Shown: positions 21,356-34,329 of the stretch, piece by piece
Numbering within the stretch: the first letter of the stretch is position 1
How the letters are laid out: each line of letters begins with the position of its first letter
Assembly (NCBI RefSeq): GCF_013375935.1
Contig: NZ_CP056117.1
Span: forward strand, 2,294,001-2,358,000
Source: Enterobacter cloacae
GTDB taxonomy: Bacteria; Pseudomonadota; Gammaproteobacteria; Enterobacterales; Enterobacteriaceae
DNA length: 64,000 bases
Direction of reading: 5' to 3'
Position numbers and translations under genes: made by a program
The notes under the pieces: model-generated
Seen by the model: the letters and a program-made list of their open reading frames with translations, nothing else
Databases searched by the model: none
Told to the model about the DNA's origin: nothing

Positions 21356-23161
21356 ATGAAGAACATACGTAACTTTTCGATCATTGCTCACATTGACCAC
21401 GGTAAGTCGACGCTGTCTGACCGTATTATCCAGATTTGCGGTGGCCTGTCTGATCGTGAAATGGCAGCCCAGGTTCTGGACTCCATGGACCTGGAACGCG
21501 AACGCGGTATTACCATCAAAGCGCAGAGCGTCACGCTCGACTATAAGGCCTCCGATGGTGAAACCTATCAACTGAACTTTATCGACACCCCAGGGCACGT
21601 TGACTTCTCCTATGAAGTGTCACGCTCGCTGGCGGCCTGTGAAGGGGCGCTGCTGGTGGTGGATGCCGGGCAGGGCGTTGAGGCCCAGACGCTGGCAAAC
21701 TGCTACACCGCCATGGAAATGGATCTCGAAGTCGTGCCGGTTCTGAATAAAATCGACCTGCCTGCCGCCGATCCAGAGCGCGTGGCGGAAGAGATTGAAG
21801 ATATCGTCGGCATTGATGCCACCGATGCGGTACGCTGCTCGGCGAAAACCGGCGTGGGTGTTCCGGACGTGCTGGAGCGTCTGGTGCGTGATATTCCGGC
21901 GCCGGAAGGTGACCCGGATGCACCGCTGCAGGCGCTGATCATCGACTCCTGGTTTGATAACTACCTGGGCGTGGTCTCGCTGGTGCGTATTAAAAACGGC
22001 ACCATGCGTAAAGGCGATAAAATCAAGGTAATGAGCACCGGGCAGGTCTACAACGCTGACCGTCTGGGCATCTTCACGCCAAAACAGGTTGACCGTACCG
22101 AGCTGAAATGCGGCGAGGTGGGTTGGCTGGTCTGCGCAATTAAAGACATCCTCGGCGCGCCGGTGGGCGATACCCTGACCGGCGCACGTAACCCGGCGGA
22201 TAAAGCGCTGCCGGGCTTCAAAAAGGTGAAGCCGCAGGTTTATGCGGGTCTGTTCCCGGTCAGCTCTGACGATTACGAAAACTTCCGCGATGCGCTCGGT
22301 AAGCTGAGCCTCAACGACGCCTCCCTGTTCTACGAGCCAGAAAGCTCAACGGCGCTGGGCTTCGGCTTCCGCTGTGGCTTCCTCGGTCTGCTGCACATGG
22401 AGATCATTCAGGAACGTCTGGAGCGTGAATACGATCTGGATCTGATCACCACGGCACCGACGGTAGTTTACGAAGTAGAAACCACGTCGAAAGAGGTGAT
22501 CTACGTCGATAGCCCGTCCAAGCTTCCGCCGCTGAATAGCATTCAGGAACTGCGTGAGCCAATCGCAGAGTGCCACATGCTGCTGCCGCAGGAGTTCCTC
22601 GGCAACGTGATCACCCTGTGTATTGAAAAGCGTGGCGTGCAGACCAACATGGTTTACCACGGTAACCAGGTGGCGTTGACCTATGAAATTCCGATGGCAG
22701 AAGTGGTGCTCGACTTCTTCGACCGCCTGAAGTCTACCTCCCGTGGCTATGCGTCGCTGGACTACAACTTCAAACGCTTCCAGGCCTCGAACATGGTCCG
22801 TGTGGACGTGCTGATTAACGGCGAGCGCGTTGACGCCCTCGCGCTGATCACCCACAACGACAACGCGCCGTACCGCGGTCGTGAACTGGTTGAGAAGATG
22901 AAAGACCTGATCCCGCGTCAGCAGTTTGACATTGCGATTCAGGCGGCCATCGGCAACCACATCATCGCCCGTTCAACCGTGAAGCAGCTGCGTAAAAACG
23001 TTCTGGCTAAGTGCTACGGCGGTGACGTCAGCCGTAAGAAAAAGCTGCTCCAGAAGCAGAAAGAAGGTAAGAAGCGTATGAAGCAGGTCGGTAACGTTGA
23101 GCTGCCGCAGGAAGCATTCCTTGCCATCCTTCACGTTGGTAAAGACGGTAACGGTAAATAA
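21356..23161 (+). CDS. lepA: Elongation factor 4 (LepA, GTPase)
   Basis: A translational GTPase related to EF-G that acts in translation initiation and ribosome biogenesis. The 601-aa protein shows the G motifs [31 protein letters not shown] and SAKTG, then the EF-G-like domains and the LepA-specific C-terminal domain (ending [27 protein letters not shown]). E. coli LepA is 599 aa; two extra residues are at the C-terminus. lepB follows after 15 bp, so the two form an operon. Confidence 0.98.
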   Translation: MKNIRNFSIIAHIDHGKSTLSDRIIQICGGLSDREMAAQVLDSMDLERERGITIKAQSVTLDYKASDGETYQLNFIDTPGHVDFSYEVSRSLAACEGALLVVDAGQGVEAQTLANCYTAMEMDLEVVPVLNKIDLPAADPERVAEEIEDIVGIDATDAVRCSAKTGVGVPDVLERLVRDIPAPEGDPDAPLQALIIDSWFDNYLGVVSLVRIKNGTMRKGDKIKVMSTGQVYNADRLGIFTPKQVDRTELKCGEVGWLVCAIKDILGAPVGDTLTGARNPADKALPGFKKVKPQVYAGLFPVSSDDYENFRDALGKLSLNDASLFYEPESSTALGFGFRCGFLGLLHMEIIQERLEREYDLDLITTAPTVVYEVETTSKEVIYVDSPSKLPPLNSIQELREPIAECHMLLPQEFLGNVITLCIEKRGVQTNMVYHGNQVALTYEIPMAEVVLDFFDRLKSTSRGYASLDYNFKRFQASNMVRVDVLINGERVDALALITHNDNAPYRGRELVEKMKDLIPRQQFDIAIQAAIGNHIIARSTVKQLRKNVLAKCYGGDVSRKKKLLQKQKEGKKRMKQVGNVELPQEAFLAILHVGKDGNGK

Positions 23162-23176
23162 CCCTAAGGAGCTGGC

Positions 23177-24151
23177 ATGGCGAACATGTTTGCCTTGATC
23201 CTGGTCATCGCTACCCTGGTGACAGGTCTGCTGTGGTGTCTGGATAAGTTTATCTTCGCCCCAAAACGCCGTGAACGTCAGGCTGCCGCGCAGGCAGCCA
23301 CTGGCGATGGTATTGACGCGAAAACCCTGAAAAAAGTGGGCCCCAAGCCGGGCTGGCTGGAAACCGGGGCATCGGTATTCCCGGTGCTGGCGATTGTTCT
23401 GGTGGTGCGTTCATTTATCTATGAACCTTTCCAGATCCCGTCAGGTTCGATGATGCCAACGCTTCTGATCGGTGATTTTATTCTGGTTGAGAAGTTTGCC
23501 TACGGCATTAAAGATCCGATCTACCAGAAAACGCTGATCGAAACGGGTCATCCTAAGCGTGGCGACATCGTGGTGTTTAAATATCCGGAAGATCCGCGTC
23601 TGGATTACATTAAACGCGCGGTGGGTCTGCCGGGCGATAAAGTAACCTACGATCCGGTAGCGAAGGAAGTGAGGATTCAGCCAGGCTGCAGCTCTGGTAC
23701 AGCGTGCGAGAATGCACTGCCGGTGACCTACTCCAACGTTGAGCCTGGTGACTTTGTGCAGACCTTTGCTCGTCGTAACGGCGGTGAAGCGACCAGCGGT
23801 TTCTTCCAGGTTCCAAAAGGGGAAACCAAAGAGAACGGTATTCGTCTGGATGAGCGCAAAGAGACGCTGGGCGATGTTACTCACCGCATTCTGACCGTGC
23901 CCATCGCACAAGATCAGCTGGCAATGTACTACCAGCAGCCAGGACAGCAGCTGGCAACCTGGATTGTGCCGCCGGGACACTACTTCATGATGGGTGATAA
24001 CCGCGATAATTCTGCGGACAGCCGTTACTGGGGCTTTGTGCCGGAAGCGAATCTGGTGGGTAAAGCAACTGCCATCTGGATGAGTTTCGAGAAGCAGGAA
24101 GGCGAGTGGCCGACCGGCGTTCGCCTGAATCGTATTGGCGGAATTCATTAA
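23177..24151 (+). CDS. lepB: Signal peptidase I
   Basis: LepB cleaves signal peptides from exported proteins on the outer face of the inner membrane. The 324-aa protein (E. coli length) has two N-terminal membrane segments, the catalytic Ser91 in PSGSMMPT, the general base Lys146 in YIKRAVGLPGD, and the later box GDNRDNSADSRYWG. It follows lepA with a good ribosome binding site (taaggag). A hairpin at 24170-24195 follows the gene but lacks a T run. Confidence 0.98.
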   Translation: MANMFALILVIATLVTGLLWCLDKFIFAPKRRERQAAAQAATGDGIDAKTLKKVGPKPGWLETGASVFPVLAIVLVVRSFIYEPFQIPSGSMMPTLLIGDFILVEKFAYGIKDPIYQKTLIETGHPKRGDIVVFKYPEDPRLDYIKRAVGLPGDKVTYDPVAKEVRIQPGCSSGTACENALPVTYSNVEPGDFVQTFARRNGGEATSGFFQVPKGETKENGIRLDERKETLGDVTHRILTVPIAQDQLAMYYQQPGQQLATWIVPPGHYFMMGDNRDNSADSRYWGFVPEANLVGKATAIWMSFEKQEGEWPTGVRLNRIGGIH

Positions 24152-24251
24152 TTCTCGTGAAAAATAACGCGTAGCGGCTTTTATTCGCCGCTACGTGAAT
24201 TATTTCAGCGATAAATCTCTTTGAACTAACGACATCCCCTGTCGTTGTGTA

Positions 24252-25957
<1,706 letters not shown>

Positions 25958-25974
25958 CCTAAGACGACAAGCAT

Positions 25975-26721
25975 ATGGATGGATGGCAGCGCGCCTTTGT
26001 CCTGCACAGTCGTCCCTGGAGCGAAACCAGCCTGATGCTGGACGTCTTCACGGAAGAGTCCGGTCGCGTGCGCCTTGTTGCCAAAGGCGCACGTTCAAAA
26101 CGTTCTAATCTGAAAGGCGCCCTCCAGCCTTTCACGCCGCTGCTGGTCCGCTTTGGCGGGCGAGGGGAGGTCAAAACCCTGCGCAGTGCTGAAGCCGTCT
26201 CCCTGGCGCTTCCCCTTTCCGGCATCACGCTTTACAGCGGTCTGTACGTCAACGAACTCATCTCACGGGTTCTTGAACATGAGACCCGCTTCTCTGAACT
26301 TTTCTTTGATTACCTGCACTGTATTCAGTCGCTTGCGGGCGCAGCCGGCACCCCGGAGCCTGCGCTGCGTCGTTTCGAGCTGGCGCTGCTCGGGCACCTT
26401 GGATACGGCGTCGATTTTCTGCACTGTGCGGGAAGCGGGGACGAGGTAGAAGATGTCATGACCTATCGCTATCGTGAGGAAAAGGGCTTTATTGCCAGCG
26501 TTGTCGTTGATAACAGCACCTTTACCGGACGCCAGCTCAGGGCACTGTATGAACGCGAGTTCCCGGACGCCGACACCCTGCGTGCGGCAAAACGCTTTAC
26601 CCGAATTGCGCTCAAGCCGTATCTTGGGGGGCAAGCCCCTGAAGAGCCGCGAATTGTTCAGGCAGTTTATGCCGAAACGTTAACGTTTTACCCCTCACCC
26701 CAGCCCTCTCCCGGAGGGTAA
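25975..26721 (+). CDS. recO: DNA repair protein RecO, frameshifted near the 3' end
   Basis: RecO works with RecF and RecR to load RecA on gapped DNA. Residues 1-219 follow E. coli RecO closely, including the OB-fold N-terminus and [20 protein letters not shown]. At 26626-26631 a run of six G shifts the frame. With five G the product would end [16 protein letters not shown] at stop 26681-26683 (235 aa, near the E. coli 242). As sequenced, the last 29 residues are unrelated and the frame runs into a REP-like palindrome, ending at 26721 (248 aa). I think a homopolymer sequencing error is the likely cause. Confidence 0.85.
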   Translation: MDGWQRAFVLHSRPWSETSLMLDVFTEESGRVRLVAKGARSKRSNLKGALQPFTPLLVRFGGRGEVKTLRSAEAVSLALPLSGITLYSGLYVNELISRVLEHETRFSELFFDYLHCIQSLAGAAGTPEPALRRFELALLGHLGYGVDFLHCAGSGDEVEDVMTYRYREEKGFIASVVVDNSTFTGRQLRALYEREFPDADTLRAAKRFTRIALKPYLGGQAPEEPRIVQAVYAETLTFYPSPQPSPGG

Positions 26722-26725
26722 GGGG
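26691..26725. repeat. REP-like palindrome (degenerate copy) after recO
   Basis: The block cccctcaccccagccctctc with the partial inverted arm ggagggtaagggg matches the CCCTCACCC..CCCTCTCCC..GGGAGAGGG palindromes seen at 50287, 51998 and 59121. This copy has a shortened stem. Confidence 0.7.
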
Positions 26726-26758
26726 GAAGGGAAATGAATCAAAATACCGAGGATTGTC

Positions 26759-27490
26759 ATGGCTGAATTACTGTTAGGCGTCAACATCGATCATATTGCC
26801 ACGCTGCGTAATGCACGCGGAACGGCGTATCCCGATCCGGTTCAGGCGGCGTTTATCGCGGAGCAGGCGGGCGCGGACGGCATTACCGTTCACCTGCGCG
26901 AAGACCGCCGCCACATCACCGACCGCGACGTGCGCATCCTGCGCCAGACGCTGGACACCCGTATGAATCTGGAGATGGCGGTCACCGAAGAGATGCTGGC
27001 GATAGCCTGTGACACCAAACCGCACTTCTGCTGCCTGGTACCGGAAAAGCGTCAGGAAGTCACTACTGAAGGTGGTCTGGACGTGGCAGGACAGCTCGAC
27101 AAAATGCGCGATGCCTGCAGGCGTCTGGCGGATGCCGGTATCCTGGTTTCTCTGTTTATTGACGCTGATTTCAGCCAGATCAAAGCCGCTGCCGACGCGG
27201 GCGCGCCGTATATCGAAATTCATACCGGCTGCTATGCCGATGCTAAAAACGACGTCGAGCAGGCTAAAGAGCTGGAGCGTATTGCCAAAGCGGCAACTTA
27301 CGCGGCTGGTCTGGGACTGAAGGTTAACGCCGGACACGGCCTGACCTATCACAACGTGAAGGCCATCGCCGCGCTGCCGGAAATGCACGAGCTGAACATC
27401 GGCCACGCTATTATCGGCCGGGCGGTGATGAGCGGCCTGAAAGAGGCGGTTTCAGAGATGAAGCGCCTGATGCTGGAAGCGCGTCAGTAA
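26759..27490 (+). CDS. pdxJ: Pyridoxine 5'-phosphate synthase
   Basis: PdxJ condenses 1-deoxyxylulose 5-phosphate with 3-amino-2-oxopropyl phosphate to form pyridoxine phosphate, in vitamin B6 synthesis. The 243-aa TIM barrel has the family text [41 protein letters not shown] and [12 protein letters not shown]. The length equals that of E. coli. Its stop overlaps the acpS start (TAATG), the usual pdxJ-acpS pair. Confidence 0.97.
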   Translation: MAELLLGVNIDHIATLRNARGTAYPDPVQAAFIAEQAGADGITVHLREDRRHITDRDVRILRQTLDTRMNLEMAVTEEMLAIACDTKPHFCCLVPEKRQEVTTEGGLDVAGQLDKMRDACRRLADAGILVSLFIDADFSQIKAAADAGAPYIEIHTGCYADAKNDVEQAKELERIAKAATYAAGLGLKVNAGHGLTYHNVKAIAALPEMHELNIGHAIIGRAVMSGLKEAVSEMKRLMLEARQ

Positions 27491-27870
27491 TGGCCATTCT
27501 GGGCTTAGGCACCGATATCGTTGAAATAGCCCGCATAGAAGCGGCGATCGCCCGCAGTGGCGATCGCCTTGCCCGACGGGTGCTGAGCGATAACGAATGG
27601 GCTATCTGGGAGGCGCATCAGCAGCCGGTGCGCTTTCTGGCAAAGCGCTTTGCGGTAAAAGAGGCAGCGGCGAAGGCGTTCGGCACGGGTATTCGAAACG
27701 GCCTGGCGTTTAATCAGTTCGAAGTCTTTAACGATGAGCTGGGCAAGCCGAGCCTGCGTCTGTGGGGCGAAGCGCAAAGGCTGGCGGAGAAGCTGGGCGT
27801 GAAACACATGCACGTGACGCTGGCGGATGAACGCCACTACGCCTGCGCGACGGTGATTATCGAAAGCTAG
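27490..27870 (+). CDS. acpS: Holo-[acyl-carrier-protein] synthase
   Basis: AcpS transfers 4'-phosphopantetheine from CoA to apo-ACP. The 126-aa protein has the two metal-binding segments GLGTDIVEI (Asp9) and [14 protein letters not shown] (Glu58 region). It is coupled to pdxJ by a 1-bp overlap and converges on yfhL with a 4-bp overlap. In E. coli K-12 the type I toxin-antitoxin locus shoB/ohsC lies between acpS and yfhL; here there is no room for it. Confidence 0.97.
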   Translation: MAILGLGTDIVEIARIEAAIARSGDRLARRVLSDNEWAIWEAHQQPVRFLAKRFAVKEAAAKAFGTGIRNGLAFNQFEVFNDELGKPSLRLWGEAQRLAEKLGVKHMHVTLADERHYACATVIIES

Positions 27871-28127
27871 AGCTTGTCCGCATGATGCAGCAGGACAAAC
27901 TTATCCCACAGCTGTTCTTCGCTCTCAGCGTGTGCCGGATCTTTTAAGATCGTATTGGGGATTGGGCACACTTTCTGGCAGGTTGGCGTGTCGTAGTGGC
28001 CGATACATTCGGTGCAGCGGTCGCTGTTAATCTCATAAATGCTGTCACCCATCGAAATGGCCTGGTTAGGACATTCCGGTTCGCACATATCGCAGTTGAT
28101 GCATTTTTTGGTGATTAACAGCGCCAT
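27867..28127 (-). CDS. yfhL: 2[4Fe-4S] ferredoxin YfhL
   Basis: An 86-aa ferredoxin of the Alvin type. The first cluster motif is [12 protein letters not shown] (Cys9, 12, 15, 19) and the second is spread over [18 protein letters not shown]. It has the C-terminal helix extension of that class. The length equals that of E. coli YfhL. The electron partner is not established. It is the last gene before the divergent acpS end. Confidence 0.95.
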   Translation of the reverse strand: MALLITKKCINCDMCEPECPNQAISMGDSIYEINSDRCTECIGHYDTPTCQKVCPIPNTILKDPAHAESEEQLWDKFVLLHHADKL

Positions 28128-28183
28128 CAGGAAATTCTCAGAAACAACACAAACAGGGCGGGCATTATACGCCTAATCTGTGC

Positions 28184-29032
28184 TCAAACCAGTTTTTTTA
28201 CCAGCTCTTCGCTGTGGCGTATACGCTCTGGCGCGCGCTCCAGATCCTGCTGAACCAGGGCCATAAACAGCAGGTCCGTCAGCATCATCTGCGCGCTCGT
28301 CGACGAGATTGCGGCGCTGCGCGTGGCCTGTTCCTCGGCTATAGTGTACAGGCAGCGCGTTGCCCGCTGCTGTAGCGCATTAGGGCTAAAGCCGGTAATG
28401 GCCAGAATTTTCCCCCCGACGCGCAGGGCTTCGTCGGTGGCCATAATAATTTCACGGCGCTCGCCGGAATAGGAGATGGCCAGCAGTAAATCATCAGGAT
28501 CCATCGCCTGAACGGTCGCCAGCAGCGCGTGCATATCCTGCTCCACGATGGCGTTATAGCCGATCTTGGTCAGCTTCCAGCCAAAGTTACGCGCAACCAG
28601 CCCGGAGGCGCCAATCCCGGTCAACACAATGCGTCGGGCGTGACGAAGCATGGCTACGCTTTCCAGCAGCTTCTCTTCGGTGTTCACATCCAGGGTGGCA
28701 TGCATTGCCGCCACGTTCTCTTTGATCAGCTTTTCCCCGACCAGACGCATCGGATCGTCGCCACGGATCTGGTTATGCACCGGCATGGACTGCGGATTAG
28801 GGTTGCTCGCCAGCGCTTCGCTGATCGCCAGCTTCAGCGCCGGAAAGCCCTTGAACCCTATCTTCTGGGCAAATTTCACCACGCTCGACTGGCTCACCCC
28901 GGCTTCGCCTGCCAGCTGCTGGGAGCTAAGGTGCCGCGCGCGATCGGGCTGAGAGAGTAAAAAGTCCGCCAGCTTCTTGTCACTCTGGGCAAAGCCTGCG
29001 TAGCGCTGACGAATGCGAATTAAACAGTTCAT
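28184..29032 (-). CDS. yfhH: MurR/RpiR-family regulator YfhH, likely regulator of murQP
   Basis: A 282-aa regulator with an N-terminal RpiR helix-turn-helix (LSSQQLAGEAGVSQSSVVKFAQKIGFKGFPALK, about 35-67) and a C-terminal SIS sugar-phosphate domain (about 128-260, with LTGIGASGLVARNF and AISYSGERREI). It is closely similar in length and sequence to E. coli YfhH, whose target I do not know. Here it is divergent from murQ across 118 bp, so I infer that it responds to MurNAc 6-phosphate and controls murQP, the role MurR has in E. coli. Confidence 0.88.
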   Translation of the reverse strand: MNCLIRIRQRYAGFAQSDKKLADFLLSQPDRARHLSSQQLAGEAGVSQSSVVKFAQKIGFKGFPALKLAISEALASNPNPQSMPVHNQIRGDDPMRLVGEKLIKENVAAMHATLDVNTEEKLLESVAMLRHARRIVLTGIGASGLVARNFGWKLTKIGYNAIVEQDMHALLATVQAMDPDDLLLAISYSGERREIIMATDEALRVGGKILAITGFSPNALQQRATRCLYTIAEEQATRSAAISSTSAQMMLTDLLFMALVQQDLERAPERIRHSEELVKKLV

Positions 29033-29090
29033 ACGGTCTCCTGGCGAAAGTGTGATTGCCTGCGCAAATACGGATTTTGCTCGCCTGAAT

Positions 29091-29136
29091 GAATTTTATA
29101 TTCCATTATAGTGCGTTTATTATGAATTAAAAATTC
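29091..29136 (+). promoter_or_regulatory. Candidate operator pair and -10 of the murQ promoter
   Basis: Two 13-bp sites of the form GAAT-N5-ATTC, gaattttatattc at 29091-29103 and gaattaaaaattc at 29124-29136, are each preceded by T and followed by C. Their centres are 33 bp apart. A -10-like tatagt lies between them at 29107-29112, so the sites would cover the promoter spacer and the early transcript, good positions for repression. Binding by YfhH is inference. A half-good CRP-like sequence (tgtgattgcctgcgca) lies at 29051-29066. Confidence 0.5.
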
Positions 29137-29150
29137 CTGAGGTACTTAAC

Positions 29151-30047
29151 ATGAATCTTGGCTCACTTGTTTCTGAAACGCGTAACCCGCAAACCATGGA
29201 TCTGGATGCGCTCTCTACGCTCGAGCTGGTAACTCGCTTTAATCAACAGGATACCCTCGTCGCGCTGGCAGTCAAAGAGACATTGCCCGAGGTGGCAAAA
29301 GCGGTGGACGCCGCAGCCGATGCCCTGAAAGCGGGAGGACGCATCATTTATATGGGTGCCGGAACCAGCGGGCGCCTCGGCGTGCTGGATGCCTCGGAAT
29401 GTCCGCCTACCTTTGGGGTTCCGCACGGCCTGGTCGTTGGCCTGATTGCCGGCGGCCCCGGTGCGCTGCTGAAAGCGGTAGAAGGGGCGGAAGACAACAA
29501 GCAGCTCGGTGAGGACGATCTCAGGGCCCTGAACCTGACCGCGCAGGATCTGGTCGTCGGGCTGGCGGCCTCCGGCCGTACCCCTTACGTCATTGGCGGT
29601 CTGGAATACGCCAGAAAAACGGGGTGTACCACGGTCGCCATCTCCTGTAACCCTGGCTCGCCGATTGCGCAGGTGGCGGCCATTGCCATCTCTCCGGTTG
29701 TCGGGCCTGAAGCGCTGACCGGATCGACGCGTCTGAAATCGGGCACCGCGCAGAAGCTGGTGCTCAATATGATCTCCACCGGCGCGATGGTGAAATTCGG
29801 CAAGGTCTACCAAAACCTGATGGTGGATATGCAGGCCACCAATATCAAGCTGGTGGACAGGGCGTGTCGTATGGTGATGGAGGCGACGGGAGCCAGCCGT
29901 GAAGAGGCTGAAAGAGTGCTTCAGCAAACCGATCATGATGTCAAACCGGCCATCCTGATGATATTAACCGGGCTGGATGCAGCCGCGGCCAGAGCCAGAC
30001 TCGATGCCCATCACGGGTTCTTACGGGCGGCGTTAGAGAACGAATAA
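29151..30047 (+). CDS. murQ: N-acetylmuramic acid 6-phosphate etherase
   Basis: MurQ cleaves the lactyl ether of MurNAc 6-phosphate to give GlcNAc 6-phosphate and D-lactate, in cell-wall recycling. The 298-aa SIS-domain protein has [25 protein letters not shown] with catalytic Glu83, and EGAEDN with Glu114. It is the first gene of a two-gene operon with murP, 9 bp apart. In E. coli K-12 murQP lies at another locus with murR, so the location here differs. Confidence 0.96.
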   Translation: MNLGSLVSETRNPQTMDLDALSTLELVTRFNQQDTLVALAVKETLPEVAKAVDAAADALKAGGRIIYMGAGTSGRLGVLDASECPPTFGVPHGLVVGLIAGGPGALLKAVEGAEDNKQLGEDDLRALNLTAQDLVVGLAASGRTPYVIGGLEYARKTGCTTVAISCNPGSPIAQVAAIAISPVVGPEALTGSTRLKSGTAQKLVLNMISTGAMVKFGKVYQNLMVDMQATNIKLVDRACRMVMEATGASREEAERVLQQTDHDVKPAILMILTGLDAAAARARLDAHHGFLRAALENE

Positions 30048-30056
30048 GAGGCGTTT

Positions 30057-31421
30057 ATGGACAAAACAGCAGCGCTCGCCAGCGACATCCTGCTTGGGAT
30101 CGGTGGGGAAGGAAATATACAGCGTCTGGAAAACTGCATGACGCGCGTGCGCGTCGAGGTGCACAGCGACGAAAAGCTTGATATCGCGCGCCTTAAGCAG
30201 CTCCCCGGCGTAAGCGGGTACGTTAAGCAGGGCCAACAGCACCAGCTGATTGTCGGTCCGGGCAAAGCGGCGCAGGTGGTTGATGCCATGCGCGCCCTGA
30301 TGACGGGCGGCGAAACCTCTGCACCCTTTGACGACGCCGAACGCACCAAAGCGCAGGCGAAAGCCAAATATAAAGCCCCCATGAGCGATGCGCTGCGCCA
30401 GCTGGCAAACGTCTTTATTCCCCTGATCCCGGCGTTTATCGCCTCGGGCTTAATTACCGGCATCATTAATATCCTCAAGCGTCCGGATATCGTCGGGGAT
30501 TTTGCGACGCAGTACCCAAACCTGCTGGGTATCCTCGCGATATTCGGCAGCGCGGTGTTTGCCATCATGAACATCCTGGTGGGGGTGAACACCGCCAAAG
30601 TGTTTGGCGGCTCGCTGGCGATGGGCGGCGTGATGGCGGGCATCCTCTCCAGCCCGCAGCTGGCAAACATTACGCTGTTCGGCGAGGCGCTTCAGCCTGG
30701 CCGTGGCGGGGTGATTGCCGTGCTGCTGGTGGTGATTCTGATGTGCTGGATCGAGAAAAAGCTACGTGCGGTCCTGCCCGGCTCCATTGAGCTTATCCTC
30801 AACCCGCTGCTTACCACGCTGATTACCGGCAGCGTGGCGATTGTGGCGCTGCAGCCGTTAGGCGGGACGATCTCAGAAGCTATCGCCCACGGCGCGTCTC
30901 TGGCTATCGATCGCGGTGGATTACTGGTGGGGGCGGTGCTTTCCGGTACCTTCTTACCGCTGGTGCTGACAGGTTTGCATCAGGGTCTGGTGCCGATCCA
31001 CGTCGAACTGGTGCAGGCGCACGGCTATAACGCGCTGCTGCCGATCCTGTCGATGGCCGGCGTGGGGCAGGTGGGCGCGGCTATCGCTGTACTGATGAAA
31101 ACCCGCAACGCGCGTCTGAAAAAGGTCATTAAAGGGGCGCTGCCGGTCGGATTACTCGGCATCGGCGAGCCGCTCATTTTCGGCGTTACGCTGCCGCTCG
31201 GCAAGCCGTTCCTGGCGGCCTGTCTCGGCGGCGCGGTGGGCGGGGCGCTGATCAGCTACTGGAAAGTGGCGACCGTTATCACCTTTGGGATCTCCGGTTT
31301 ACCGCTGGCATTAACCATCGTGACCGGAAAAGTGATGCTCTATCTGTTAGGCTATCTGGTAGCGGTGATCGCCGGGTTCCTGTTTACCTGGCTGTTAGGA
31401 TTCAACGACCCAGAGGAGTAA
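30057..31421 (+). CDS. murP: PTS N-acetylmuramic acid transporter, EIIBC component
   Basis: MurP imports and phosphorylates MurNAc. The 454-aa protein begins with an EIIB domain (about 1-85; phosphorylated Cys27 in LENCMTRVRV) followed by an EIIC membrane domain (about 110-454) with LIPAFIASGLITG, the substrate region LTGLHQGLVPIHVEL and GIGEPLIFG. It has no EIIA domain; E. coli MurP uses the glucose EIIA (Crr). The partner MurQ acts on its product. E. coli MurP is 474 aa. Confidence 0.93.
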   Translation: MDKTAALASDILLGIGGEGNIQRLENCMTRVRVEVHSDEKLDIARLKQLPGVSGYVKQGQQHQLIVGPGKAAQVVDAMRALMTGGETSAPFDDAERTKAQAKAKYKAPMSDALRQLANVFIPLIPAFIASGLITGIINILKRPDIVGDFATQYPNLLGILAIFGSAVFAIMNILVGVNTAKVFGGSLAMGGVMAGILSSPQLANITLFGEALQPGRGGVIAVLLVVILMCWIEKKLRAVLPGSIELILNPLLTTLITGSVAIVALQPLGGTISEAIAHGASLAIDRGGLLVGAVLSGTFLPLVLTGLHQGLVPIHVELVQAHGYNALLPILSMAGVGQVGAAIAVLMKTRNARLKKVIKGALPVGLLGIGEPLIFGVTLPLGKPFLAACLGGAVGGALISYWKVATVITFGISGLPLALTIVTGKVMLYLLGYLVAVIAGFLFTWLLGFNDPEE

Positions 31422-31424
31422 GGT

Positions 31425-32060
31425 TTGGCAAATCACGAGCGTCGCGTTGTCTTTTTCGATCTGGATGGAACGCTGCATCAGCAGGATATGTTCGGCACCT
31501 TTATGCGCTACCTGCTGCGGCGCCAGCCCCTTAACGCGTTGCTGGTATTGCCCCTCTTACCCGTTATTGGCATCGCGCTGCTGGTGAAGGGCCGTGCAGC
31601 GCGCTGGCCCATGAGCCTGCTGCTCTGGGGATGCACGTTTGGCCATAGCGACGCGCGCCTTAAACGGCTGGAGCAGGATTTTGCGCGCTGGTTTCGCGGT
31701 CATGTGGCCGCGTTCCCTGTTGTACAGGCGCGCCTCACCAGCTACCTCGACGCAAACGACGCCGATATCTGGTTAATCACCGGCTCGCCGCAGACGCTGG
31801 TGGAGCAGGTCTACTTTGACACGCCCTGGCTACCGCGCGTGAATCTCATCGCCACGCAGATTGGCCGTGGTTACGGCGGCTGGGTGCTGACGATGCGCTG
31901 CCTGGGGCATGAAAAAGTCGTGCAGCTGGAAAAACGCATCGGTACGCCGCTGCGTCTGTACAGCGGCTACAGCGACAGCAAGCAGGACAACCCGCTGCTC
32001 TATTTTTGCCAGCACCGCTGGCGCGTTACGCCACTGGGTGAACTTCAGCAACTCGAATAG
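31425..32060 (+). CDS. pgpC: Phosphatidylglycerophosphatase C
   Basis: PgpC (YfhB) dephosphorylates phosphatidylglycerophosphate to phosphatidylglycerol in the inner membrane. The 211-aa HAD phosphatase has the nucleophile motif VFFDLDGTL (Asp12, Asp14), a membrane segment near 35-56 (LNALLVLPLLPVIGIALLV), motif II LITGSP and motif IV GYSDSKQDNPLL. Translation begins at TTG 31425, preceded by gaggagtaagg; no ATG precedes the conserved start. It follows murP by 3 bp and may be read on that transcript. Confidence 0.93.
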   Translation: MANHERRVVFFDLDGTLHQQDMFGTFMRYLLRRQPLNALLVLPLLPVIGIALLVKGRAARWPMSLLLWGCTFGHSDARLKRLEQDFARWFRGHVAAFPVVQARLTSYLDANDADIWLITGSPQTLVEQVYFDTPWLPRVNLIATQIGRGYGGWVLTMRCLGHEKVVQLEKRIGTPLRLYSGYSDSKQDNPLLYFCQHRWRVTPLGELQQLE

Positions 32061-32114
32061 TCTTATCTATTGAGGGTGTGTATAATGCCGCCCGCTTTTC
32101 GAGTGGAGTATTAG

Positions 32115-34062
<1,948 letters not shown>

Positions 34063-34227
34063 TTAGTTAATTCTCTGCGACGCCGGATGCCTCAGTGTGC
34101 TGTAGTCATGTTATGAAGAAGGTTTGCCATTGATTGAGCGGCATTTTGCGCAAAGTAGCGCCAGTTGGCAACCAATTAGAGAGACAGGTCACATCTATTG
34201 TTAAACATAAAGGTTGATTTTATTTCG

Positions 34228-34243
34228 ACGCAAACGGTTTCGT
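34228..34243 (+). promoter_or_regulatory. PurR operator of purL
   Basis: The 16-bp sequence acgcaaacggtttcgt matches the PurR palindrome ACGCAAACGTTTNCGT with one change at the centre. A -10 hexamer tataat follows at 34261-34266, so bound PurR would cover the -35 region. Purine-dependent repression of purL is known in E. coli. The rest of the 34063-34329 gap shows no gene. Confidence 0.88.
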
Positions 34244-34329
34244 CGGCGCTCAGGATTCTCTATAATGACGCCCGTTTTCCCCCCTTGCGCACACTGTAAG
34301 CGCCCCGGCGCTTCGAAGACGAGAGACTT

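Noticed and set aside
29051..29066. CRP site upstream of murQ
   Set aside because: The left half tgtga is good but the right half matches only three of five, so I do not list it as a site.
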